A stretch of 29,224 nucleotides of DNA, taken from an uncultured Clostridia bacterium. GTDB taxonomy: Bacteria > Bacillota > Clostridia > UBA1381. The stretch covers positions 1 through 29,224 of the forward strand of contig CAJTPP010000007.1 of assembly GCA_910578235.1 (NCBI GenBank), read 5' to 3'. The notes under the pieces are model-generated. The model was given only the letters and a program-made list of their open reading frames with translations, was not told where the DNA came from and ran no database searches. Shown piece after piece: positions 22,841 to 29,224 of this stretch (its first letter is position 1; each line of letters starts with the position of its first letter). The position numbers and the translations under genes are program-made.

Positions 22841-24514
22841 TTATAATATATTATTTTTGTTCGTCCGGATACGGGTAAGTTTTTCGTAATCACTCATAAT
22901 TCCGAGAGTGTCAAAGATTTTTTTAAGCGTGCCGTCGTCATACCATTTGCGGAATTTTTCATTTGCCGTTTTATAAGAGCCATACTCCTCCGGAAGCTCC
23001 GACCATTTTGTTCCAACACGCGCCCGCCACAAGATAGCGTCTATCATCAATCTATGGTTTTTCGGCGGCTTCCCTTTTTGTCCGGTATGCTGCGGCGGCA
23101 TAAGTGATTCTACACGATTCCATTCTTCATCCGTCAGTCTGTAAGATTTGTTGGTGTTATTATTGGCGTTAGTAACAATAAGCTTTTTTTGGCAGAGAGT
23201 TTTGTAAAAAAATGGGATTTTGTCCATCCAGAATATGCCGTCCGGCGTTAGTAATACGATAATCTCAAGAGTCGCAAGCTGTTCTGGATAGATAAGCGGT
23301 TCTCTATTTTTGCTTAAATTCGCATGAGCCGACAGTGGGAGGGAACAGCCAACGCTGGGATTCCACGCATATCGCCCTCCGATTAAGCGGGCAAAGTATT
23401 CTTGGCTTGTCGCGTCAGTGACCGCAAATATTGCTATATATGGACAGTTGTCTACGATAACTCTCCTTGTTGGCTCACCGTAAATCAAATCAAGCTGTGC
23501 CAAGCTTTGAACAACCGCGCAGATTGTTATTTTTTTACTTCGCAATGTTGCAAACGCATTTGTGATTCCTTCAATTTTCCCTAACCGTGCAAATTCGTCA
23601 AGCATAAACAGAATTGGTGTTGCCGTTAAATCGGGGCGTTTTTCAAAGTGGTGAATAAACTGGCTTACCATAAGAGTTAATAGGCTTCTCCATTGCTCCA
23701 GACGATGTTCGGGAACGGAAATGTAAATATCCCGCCCGTTTTCTAAATCATCCGGGCTTATCCGTTTTTTCTGCGAAAGGCAATTCACAATGTCTTTATC
23801 CGTCACAAACCGCATAATGTGGCGACTTAATTCAGCATAAATGCTTGACAGCGGTTTTTCGTCCAATCCGACAAATGCTGATATATACGTCCTCGCCGCC
23901 TCTGATTTGGTGTTATCGTAAATGTCTTCAATTAACTGCACAAATGGCGGTACGCGAACAGGTTCAATAGTATTTTTGGGGGCGGCGGGTGTTAAAATTT
24001 CTCGGATTGTTTCGATAAATGTTTTCCCTTCATTGTAAAAATGCAAGATACATCCCGTCAGCATATTTCGCGCGCTCTGTCCCCAAAAAGGCTCTTTAAC
24101 ATCTGGGGACATAGGGATTAGCGCCATTGCGATTGCTTCGGCTTCCGGAGCTTTATTGTCTGTTTTGTCCAATACTTCAAACGGGTCAAAACCATATGTA
24201 GACTTGTTTAGCGGGTCAAAAATTTTTGCGTTTGTTCTCTTGTCCTTGGTGTGCTTGTACAGTTCACCCTTTATATCAATACAGAAAACATTTCCCGACC
24301 ATCTTCTGAGAGTTGGGATTACGAAGCAAGAGGATTTTCCGCTGTTGGTTGAACCGACAGCCAAAATGTGTCCGTCTTTTGTCTGCGGCATTGCGGAAAC
24401 TTTTTTATTCGGGTTGTCCGATTTTGCAAGAGGTCTTAGACGAGGTGAAAATATATTTGCAATATTATCAAAAGTCTGCGGTTCGTGATTTTTCAAATCT
24501 ATATTTATACGCAT
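22841..24514 (-). CDS. VirD4/TraG-type coupling protein fused to an IS5 transposase N-terminal domain
   Basis: ATPase that links the relaxase-DNA complex to a secretion channel. Walker A GSTNSGKS is at 54-61, and Walker B is ILFMLDEFARLG with the family's DEFA box. SKKITICAVVQSLAQLDLIY and REPLIYPEQL are typical of TraG. Two odd points: translation starts directly in the ATPase domain with no N-terminal membrane helices, unlike most VirD4 proteins; and residues 458-557 (YRLTDEEWNRVESLMPP to the end, 23143-22841) are a DUF4096-like domain normally found at the start of IS5-group transposases (AILWRARVGTKWSELPEEYG). The junction is in frame and followed by a proper terminator. It starts 21 bases after the relaxase stop with AAAGGAAAG upstream. 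Confidence 0.88.
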   Translation of the reverse strand: MRINIDLKNHEPQTFDNIANIFSPRLRPLAKSDNPNKKVSAMPQTKDGHILAVGSTNSGKSSCFVIPTLRRWSGNVFCIDIKGELYKHTKDKRTNAKIFDPLNKSTYGFDPFEVLDKTDNKAPEAEAIAMALIPMSPDVKEPFWGQSARNMLTGCILHFYNEGKTFIETIREILTPAAPKNTIEPVRVPPFVQLIEDIYDNTKSEAARTYISAFVGLDEKPLSSIYAELSRHIMRFVTDKDIVNCLSQKKRISPDDLENGRDIYISVPEHRLEQWRSLLTLMVSQFIHHFEKRPDLTATPILFMLDEFARLGKIEGITNAFATLRSKKITICAVVQSLAQLDLIYGEPTRRVIVDNCPYIAIFAVTDATSQEYFARLIGGRYAWNPSVGCSLPLSAHANLSKNREPLIYPEQLATLEIIVLLTPDGIFWMDKIPFFYKTLCQKKLIVTNANNNTNKSYRLTDEEWNRVESLMPPQHTGQKGKPPKNHRLMIDAILWRARVGTKWSELPEEYGSYKTANEKFRKWYDDGTLKKIFDTLGIMSDYEKLTRIRTNKNNIL

Positions 24515-24535
24515 TTTTTATCTTTCCTTTCCTAT

Positions 24536-25636
24536 TTATAACGAGGGAACAAAATCCCTTGTGTTTGTTCTGGTATATTTCCTCGTATATTGTCTGTATC
24601 CCCGTGTAATCTGAGGCAACTTCGGCATTTCGTATTCCGGAGTGCATAATAACAACGCCACTTCTCCACAGATAGATAGTGCCTTATCAGGGCTTTCCTG
24701 TGACAACTGCTGTCTAAATTGTTTTATCATTTTCTTAAATTTTTCCATTAACAGTTGGAATGTCTTATTTATCATATCAAAAATCAGCTTCATATTTTGA
24801 AAATAAATGTTTTTATTCGCTTTTCCCGTTTTTGTCTGTATGCCTCGCTGCTCCATTGCTGTGGAACTGGAACCGAGGTGTTTGGTGGGGAGAAGGTCAC
24901 TTCCTTGTCGTTGATAACTTTTGTGTGTGACACGCTTGCTTAAACCTAATCGTTCAAATTCTACGTTGCAGACTTCAGCCCATTGTTCACGCCATTGTTC
25001 GACATTTTTGTGGTTGTCCCAATCGTTAGTTTTTTGTGTCGTACACTTGTATTGACGTTTTACGGGGTCGTATATTTTCTTGCCATTCTTGTCAAGTTGA
25101 TATATCTTTTCCTGCTTTGCCATCCATTTTCCATTCTTGTCAATAGAGCGCATTGTAAGGATGATATGTGCATGGGGATTGCCGTCACTTTTGTCGTGTA
25201 TGTTGATGTCGGCGCACATACCATAATTCACAAAATAATCTTGAACGTACTGACAGACTACCCGCTCTTGCGCGTCGGTTGAAAATTCGGACGGCAAAGC
25301 AATAACAAGCGTCCGCGCCAACTGTGCATTTTTACACTTTTCAATCTTTTCAACTTCATTCCACAAAACAGAGCGGTCAAAAAATCTACGGGGCGCATTT
25401 TCCGGCAGCATAATTTTTGAAAATACAATATCATTCTGCCTCGACCAATTATATATATGCCCGTCACGTTCGTTGCGTAATCGTGTTCTGGCACAATAGG
25501 CAGCATATCCCACAACGGAATTGTGAGTACCTTTCCCGCGCCCAAGTATTTCTACCTTGAAATGTGGGACAGGTTTAACATTTATCCCGCTCCCATTTAT
25601 TTCGTTAATTTTGTTTACAGTTTCTATAAAATCCAC
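24536..25636 (-). CDS. MobA/MobL-family relaxase
   Basis: Nicks the origin of transfer and pilots the strand to a recipient. The relaxase domain has HNSVVGYAAYCARTRLRNER (candidate nucleophiles Tyr44/Tyr47), ARTLVIALPSEF, and the metal-binding histidines INIHD (His147) with GNPHAHIILT (His155, His157). The C-terminal roughly 120 residues are helical and basic, without a primase or helicase domain. At 366 aa it is a short MobA/MobL protein. The start is a GTG at 25634-25636 preceded by GGGAGTGATG. It leads the operon with the coupling protein; the origin of transfer is probably in the 190 bases upstream, but I see no established nick motif. Confidence 0.9.
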   Translation of the reverse strand: MDFIETVNKINEINGSGINVKPVPHFKVEILGRGKGTHNSVVGYAAYCARTRLRNERDGHIYNWSRQNDIVFSKIMLPENAPRRFFDRSVLWNEVEKIEKCKNAQLARTLVIALPSEFSTDAQERVVCQYVQDYFVNYGMCADINIHDKSDGNPHAHIILTMRSIDKNGKWMAKQEKIYQLDKNGKKIYDPVKRQYKCTTQKTNDWDNHKNVEQWREQWAEVCNVEFERLGLSKRVTHKSYQRQGSDLLPTKHLGSSSTAMEQRGIQTKTGKANKNIYFQNMKLIFDMINKTFQLLMEKFKKMIKQFRQQLSQESPDKALSICGEVALLLCTPEYEMPKLPQITRGYRQYTRKYTRTNTRDFVPSL

Positions 25637-25663
25637 TTTATCATCACTCCCATAAAAAAATAG

Positions 25664-25710
25664 TTTAGCAAAAAATAAAACGAACTGCGGCTGATAGCCA
25701 CAGTCCGTTT
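25664..25710 (-). terminator. Strong terminator between lysS and the relaxase gene
   Basis: AAACGAACTGCGGCT (25678-25692) pairs with AGCCACAGTCCGTTT (25696-25710). As minus-strand RNA all 15 positions pair, two as G-U, and TTTTATTTTTTGC follows. The wobble asymmetry shows it is built for the minus strand. It ends lysS transcription and keeps it out of the mobilization genes. Confidence 0.85.
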
Positions 25711-25726
25711 GCGATAATTGAATTGT

Positions 25727-25736
25727 GTCTTTTCAA
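25727..25736 (+). promoter_or_regulatory. Right-end copy of the GTCTTTTCAA motif
   Basis: GTCTTTTCAA here (GTGTCTTTTCAA from 25725) repeats the core of the inverted repeat around the int promoter at 15441-15514. It lies 30 bases inside the right-end GGTGCA repeats, a position like that of Xis sites in related elements. Confidence 0.45.
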
Positions 25737-25766
25737 GCATTACCCTTGAATAAAACCTCGTATAAA

Positions 25767-25795
25767 ATGGTGCAGTAATGGTGCAGTATGGTGCA
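25767..25795. repeat. ATGGTGCA repeats, right-end integrase arm sites
   Basis: ATGGTGCA occurs at 25767-25774, 25778-25785 and 25788-25795, matching the left-end cluster at 14128-14158 in sequence and orientation. Confidence 0.75.
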
Positions 25796-25820
25796 ATGAA
25801 TTATTCACAAACCGCATACC

Positions 25821-25858
25821 TACGCCGTTTATTTATCCAACGGCTTCATCGTCGGGAA
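25821..25858 (-). other. Right attachment site within the lysS 3' end
   Basis: The core TACGCCGTTTATTTATC (25821-25837) covers the lysS stop and last two codons and is identical to 13974-13990. The coding end PTMKPLDK is intact, so insertion leaves lysS functional. Confidence 0.85.
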
Positions 25859-27382
25859 TAAAAGAACATCACGGATTGCGGGCGAATCGGTGAGCAGCAT
25901 ACACATACGGTCGATACCGAAACCGATACCGCCTGTAGGGGGCATACCGATTTCAAGCGCGCGCATAAAGTCCTCGTCAGTCGTATTAGCTTCCTCGTCA
26001 CCCTGTGCCAAAAGTTCTTCCTGCGCTTTAAATCGCTCACGCTGATCGATCGGATCATTAAGCTCCGAATACGCGTTCGCCATTTCCCAACCGTTCATAA
26101 AGAATTCAAAACGCTCCACATAATCAGGATTGTCAGGCTTTTTCTTTGTAAGCGGCGAAATCTCTACAGGATGATCCATTACAAATGTAGGCTGAATTAA
26201 ATGCTCTTCTACAAATTCCTCAAAGAACAAATTAAGTATATCTCCTTTTTTATGTCTTGCTTCATATTCCACATGATGAGCGTCAGCGGCGGCACGAGCC
26301 TCATCCAGCGTATTGATTTCACTGAAATCTACACCCGCATATTTCTTTACAGAGTCCACCATGGTGATACGCTCAAACGGCTTGCCCAGATCCATTTCTA
26401 TACCATTATACACAATTTTTGTTGTACCAAGAACCTCATTCGCCACGTGGCGGTACAAATTCTCGGTTAAATCCATCATACCGTGATAGTCGGTATATGC
26501 CTGATACAGCTCCATAAGCGTAAATTCAGGGTTATGACGCGTATCCAAACCTTCATTACGGAATACGCGTCCTATCTCATAAACACGGTCAAAACCGCCC
26601 ACAATTAGGCGCTTTAAATACAGCTCAAGAGAAATTCTGAGCTTAAAATCTTCGTCCAGCGCATTAAAATGCGTTTCAAACGGACGAGCGGCAGCACCTC
26701 CTGCATTTGAAACAAGCATAGGAGTCTCAACTTCAAGAAAATTCCGATTATTCAGAAAAGCGCGTATAGACGCTATAATTTTTGATCTGTTTATAAACGT
26801 TTTTTTAACGTCCTCGTTCATTATCAAATCAATATATCTCTGACGATATCTTAAATCCGTATCGGTCATACCATGAAACTTTTCAGGAAGCGGCTGAAGT
26901 GATTTTGACAGCAAAGTAAGCTTTGACGCTCTTATCGAAATTTCTCCCGTCTGCGTTGTGAAAACCTCTCCGTCAGCACCAATTATGTCGCCTATATCCA
27001 GCTTTTTAAAACGGTTATACTCCTCCTCGCCGAGTATGTCTTTTTTAACGAACACTTGAATTTGTCCGTCTATATCTGCGACATGGATAAAACCGACCTT
27101 TCCCATACCGCGCTTGGACATAATACGTCCGGCAATAGAAACATTTTTTCCGTCAAGCGGTGAAATTTTCGCCTTTATAATCTGAACCTCGTCACTGCCG
27201 CGCTTTGTAAGCTCTCTTTCCTCTTCAGTATAGTTCTCCTTTATTTGCGAGGATGTGTGTGAACGGTCAAATTTTGTAATCTTAAACGGATCTCTTCCCT
27301 CATTCTGCAAATCTTTTAATTTATCGCGACGCACCTGCAAAAGCTGTGAAAGCTGTTCTTGTGTTTGATTTTCATTTTCCAT
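25829..27382 (-). CDS. lysS: Lysyl-tRNA synthetase, class II
   Basis: Charges tRNA-Lys with lysine using ATP. The OB-fold anticodon-binding domain is at about residues 55-170 (VSIAGRIMSKRGMGKVGFIH). The class II core has motif 1 around FLEVETPMLVSNAGGAAARP, motif 2 in RVFRNEGLDTRHNPEFTLME, and motif 3 in GIGFGIDRMCMLLTDSPAIR. At 517 aa it is full length. AAGGAGG lies 13 bases before the ATG. The last codons form the attachment site of the mobile element, so its native downstream region is now about 12 kb away. Confidence 0.97.
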   Translation of the reverse strand: MENENQTQEQLSQLLQVRRDKLKDLQNEGRDPFKITKFDRSHTSSQIKENYTEEERELTKRGSDEVQIIKAKISPLDGKNVSIAGRIMSKRGMGKVGFIHVADIDGQIQVFVKKDILGEEEYNRFKKLDIGDIIGADGEVFTTQTGEISIRASKLTLLSKSLQPLPEKFHGMTDTDLRYRQRYIDLIMNEDVKKTFINRSKIIASIRAFLNNRNFLEVETPMLVSNAGGAAARPFETHFNALDEDFKLRISLELYLKRLIVGGFDRVYEIGRVFRNEGLDTRHNPEFTLMELYQAYTDYHGMMDLTENLYRHVANEVLGTTKIVYNGIEMDLGKPFERITMVDSVKKYAGVDFSEINTLDEARAAADAHHVEYEARHKKGDILNLFFEEFVEEHLIQPTFVMDHPVEISPLTKKKPDNPDYVERFEFFMNGWEMANAYSELNDPIDQRERFKAQEELLAQGDEEANTTDEDFMRALEIGMPPTGGIGFGIDRMCMLLTDSPAIRDVLLFPTMKPLDK

Positions 27383-27424
27383 ATATTAAAAGTCCTCCTT
27401 AGTTATTTCTGTATATATGTTTTA

Positions 27425-27453
27425 ATTATATACTATTTTTCAATAATTTACAA
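27425..27453 (-). promoter_or_regulatory. Promoter of lysS
   Basis: Minus strand TTGTAA (27448-27453), 17-base spacer, TATAAT (27425-27430), about 43 bases before the ATG. No T-box-like leader is present. Confidence 0.7.
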
Positions 27454-27513
27454 TGTTTTTTAAGAAAAATTTAGCATATTCTGCCGTATATATACATGAA
27501 TTTTTAATTTCCA

Positions 27514-27542
27514 TTGACATTAACGTTATAATTTTATAAAAT
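27514..27542 (+). promoter_or_regulatory. Promoter of the GH73 gene
   Basis: TTGACA (27514-27519), 17-base spacer, TAAAAT (27537-27542), 37 bases before the GTG start at 27580. Confidence 0.75.
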
Positions 27543-27579
27543 ATTCTATAATTAATGATAACTTTTGAGGTGACAAAAT

Positions 27580-28974
27580 GTGAAAAAGCTTTTAATTATA
27601 TTACTCGTCTGTATGGTAACGGCAACCGCCGCTTCCGGAGCATACAAGGTAGAAACGGACGATAATGCATACGAGTCTGACGATGCGTATTTCGTGCCTG
27701 TATCCACATGGGAAGATGTCGGCGCGCGGACGATAAATCTGCAAAAAGGCAAGGTTATATTTTACACCGGCAGAAACAATACTCCGTTCAATATAAAAGC
27801 GACAGTTATGCCTGTTAACGCAACGGATAAAAACCTTACATATAAAACAGATGACGTATCTGTAGCTTCTGTAAATGAGGAAGGAATTGTAGTTCCGACA
27901 GGTAAAATCGGAGAAACATTCATTGAAATAACAAGCGGCAAAGCGCATGCACGGTTAAAGGTAAGTGTTGTAAAAGCTGTGGAAAGTATTGAATTATCAC
28001 AAAATGAAATGACCTTATATGTGGATAAACCTGTAACCGCACAGCTTAACGCTGTCATTTCCCCCGACGACGCCACCATAAAAGACGTAGAATGGCACAG
28101 CGATGACGAAACCATAGCATCGGTGGACAAAGACGGGCTTGTATATCCCTGCGGTGTGGGCACGACCGATATTTACGCAAAAACCGTTGACGGCGGCTAT
28201 ACGGCGAAATGTACGGTAACTGTTACCACATGGGAAAAACGCGCGGAGGATATTCCTGTTGAATACACGGAATATGGTATAACGCTTGAGGAAATGGTGG
28301 AACAGCAGATGACAGTCTCTCCCACATTGTTTACAAACGAAGTTATTCCCGCAGACAGCGACAGCGTAGAGCAATATGTAAACCCCGAAAATCTTGTTAC
28401 AGGCTATGAAAAATATCAGTTTATAGATCTTAGCTCGTCAAATGACATTGACTCTTCCGTGCTTGACTCATACCTGAATGGTAAAGGCATATTGACTGGC
28501 TATGGAAACTGCTTCAAAAATGCCGCCGAAGCAAATGATATAAGCGAAATATATCTTGTTATACACGCCTGCCTTGAATCGGGCAACGGCATGTCCCAGC
28601 TTGCCTGCGGCGTTGAATATAACGGCGTGACAGTTTACAACATGTTTGGTATCGGCGCTGTTGACGAGGCCCCTGTAGCGGAGGGAGCGCGGTATGCTTA
28701 CGAGCAGGGCTGGACGAGTGTTGAACTTGCGATTGAAGGCGGCGCTGAATGGATAAGTGAAAATTATATTAATAATTCAAAATATCAACAAAACACGCTG
28801 TATAAAATGCGCTGGAACCCGGATAAGCCCGCTGTACACCAATATGCGAGCGATGTTGCGTGGGCGTCCAAACAGGCGAAAAACATGAGCGCAATGTTTG
28901 AGGCCTTCCCCACCGCGCGGTATCGTTTTGAAGTGCCTGTATACGAGGGACAGGATAAAGCCGAAATTAAATGA
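27580..28974 (+). CDS. Secreted N-acetylglucosaminidase (GH73) with Ig-like-2 domains
   Basis: Cell wall hydrolase predicted to cut the glycan strand of peptidoglycan. The start is GTG at 27580, preceded by GAGGTGA. The signal peptide is KKLLIILLVCMVTATAASG. Two bacterial Ig-like (BIG2) domains follow at about residues 45-130 and 133-217 (LTYKTDDVSVASVNEEGIVV; DVEWHSDDETIASVDKDGLV). The glucosaminidase domain covers about 270-450, with the catalytic Glu333 in HACLESGNGMSQLA and a conserved YNMFGIGA. At 464 aa it is complete. It has its own promoter and terminator and is divergent from lysS. Role in daughter-cell separation or wall turnover is likely; no wall-binding repeat other than the Ig-like domains is seen. 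Confidence 0.93.
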   Translation: MKKLLIILLVCMVTATAASGAYKVETDDNAYESDDAYFVPVSTWEDVGARTINLQKGKVIFYTGRNNTPFNIKATVMPVNATDKNLTYKTDDVSVASVNEEGIVVPTGKIGETFIEITSGKAHARLKVSVVKAVESIELSQNEMTLYVDKPVTAQLNAVISPDDATIKDVEWHSDDETIASVDKDGLVYPCGVGTTDIYAKTVDGGYTAKCTVTVTTWEKRAEDIPVEYTEYGITLEEMVEQQMTVSPTLFTNEVIPADSDSVEQYVNPENLVTGYEKYQFIDLSSSNDIDSSVLDSYLNGKGILTGYGNCFKNAAEANDISEIYLVIHACLESGNGMSQLACGVEYNGVTVYNMFGIGAVDEAPVAEGARYAYEQGWTSVELAIEGGAEWISENYINNSKYQQNTLYKMRWNPDKPAVHQYASDVAWASKQAKNMSAMFEAFPTARYRFEVPVYEGQDKAEIK

Positions 28975-28976
28975 TT

Positions 28977-29008
28977 AAAAACGCGCCGCAAATTGCGGCG
29001 CGTTTTTA
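28977..29008. terminator. Bidirectional terminator
   Basis: AAAAACGCGCCGC (28977-28989) pairs perfectly with GCGGCGCGTTTTT (28995-29007) around AAATT. A and T runs on both sides let it serve the GH73 gene on the plus strand and the XRE gene on the minus strand. Confidence 0.93.
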
Positions 29009-29012
29009 TTAA

Positions 29013-29224
29013 TCATTTAACTTTCGGATAAGATTTAAATTCATTTGTTCTTCCAAGAATATAATCAGTAGATGTGTTGTAAAAATCTGCGAGATGAAGT
29101 AAATGTTTGACGGGAATAGTCTGATGACCGCGTTCATAACGGGAATAGACTGTCTGCTTTATACCCAGTATAGCAGCAATATCAACTTGTTTTAAATCCA
29201 TGTCCTCCCGTAAGTCTTTTAATC
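29013..29224 (-). CDS. XRE-family regulator, N-terminus beyond the window
   Basis: The reading frame runs past the right edge: before the first in-frame Met (29201) it continues upstream as LKDLRED, the normal start of an XRE helix-turn-helix, so the true start lies outside. Visible are DMDLKQVDIAAILGIKQTVY, then SRYERGHQTIPVKHLLHLAD and FYNTSTDYILGRT, a complete second half of a Cro/CI-type domain. The protein ends about 11 residues later (SYPKVK), so it is a minimal one-domain regulator. It converges on the GH73 gene across a shared terminator. Target unknown. Confidence 0.85.
   Translation of the reverse strand, partial: LKDLREDMDLKQVDIAAILGIKQTVYSRYERGHQTIPVKHLLHLADFYNTSTDYILGRTNEFKSYPKVK

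Larger units (their letters stand above)
13974..25837. mobile_element. Integrative mobilizable element in the lysS 3' end, about 11.85 kb
   Basis: The element is bounded by two copies of the lysS 3' end in the same orientation: TACGCCGTTTATTTATC is identical at 13974-13990 and 25821-25837, an offset of 11,847. It carries a Tn916-type integrase and Xis at the left, a serine resolvase, surface-protein and amidoligase cargo, and a coupling protein and MobA/MobL relaxase at the right. GGTGCAG repeat clusters lie inside both ends. No mating-pore (VirB4-, VirB6- or VirB8-like) or replication-initiation gene is present, so it is best called mobilizable rather than self-conjugative. Insertion into the last codons of a housekeeping gene while restoring it is a known strategy. 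Confidence 0.85.

Noticed and set aside
22841..23143. Ordinary IS insertion truncating the coupling gene
   Set aside because: No inverted repeats, transposase catalytic part or target duplication follow, and a proper terminator stands right after the stop.
25678..25710. Large inverted repeat before the relaxase as an origin-of-transfer hairpin
   Set aside because: The mismatches become G-U pairs only in minus-strand RNA and a T-run follows, so a terminator explains it better. An origin of transfer nearby remains possible.
1..29224. tRNA or rRNA genes
   Set aside because: No cloverleaf with the T-loop GTTCRANNC context or rRNA segment was noticed. The element uses lysS, not a tRNA, as target.

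Overview
The window looks like a low-GC, Gram-positive member of the Clostridia. The evidence is S-layer-homology (SLH) surface proteins, near-consensus sigma-A promoters with AGGAGG ribosome binding sites, the rpsF-ssb-rpsR order, Ig-like-2/GH73 cell wall enzymes and a Tn916-type integrase. A finer assignment (a gut, Monoglobus-like lineage) is only an impression from the surface-protein style.

Layout. (1) 1-8924 is chromosomal backbone: a 999-aa SLH surface protein on the minus strand, divergent from ftsH and an XRE regulator; rpsF-ssb-rpsR behind an S6:S18-type autoregulatory leader; an RluA-type pseudouridine synthase that overlaps tail to tail with a GT28 diacylglycerol glucosyltransferase-like gene. 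(2) 8925-13973 is accessory in character: a 1391-aa secreted GLUG/beta-helix protein behind a long leader, and a remnant of a TIR-like gene. (3) 13974-25837 is an integrative mobilizable element of about 11.85 kb inserted in the 3' end of lysS; both ends carry the lysS 3' end and clusters of GGTGCAG repeats. (4) 25829-29224 is backbone again: lysS, a secreted Ig-like-2/GH73 N-acetylglucosaminidase, and an XRE regulator cut by the window edge.

The element, read leftward from lysS, has a MobA/MobL relaxase and a soluble-looking VirD4/TraG coupling protein whose last 100 residues are an IS5-type transposase N-terminal (DUF4096-like) domain. Next comes a promoter-led operon of a Mor-like protein, a 36-aa zinc ribbon, a lipoprotein and an SLH protein; the last two end in the same roughly 125-residue domain, encoded by a nearly identical 374-bp repeat. 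After that come a 40-aa membrane peptide gene, a zinc-ribbon amidoligase translationally coupled to a class II glutamine amidotransferase, a serine resolvase with res-like sites, an uncharacterised 288-aa gene read the opposite way, Xis and Int. No VirB4/VirB6-like pore genes are present, so transfer would need a helper.

The parts most worth attention are the amidoligase/amidotransferase/small-peptide cluster, the two-compartment pair sharing one domain, the coupling protein-transposase-domain fusion, and signs that lysS is a repeated integration site.
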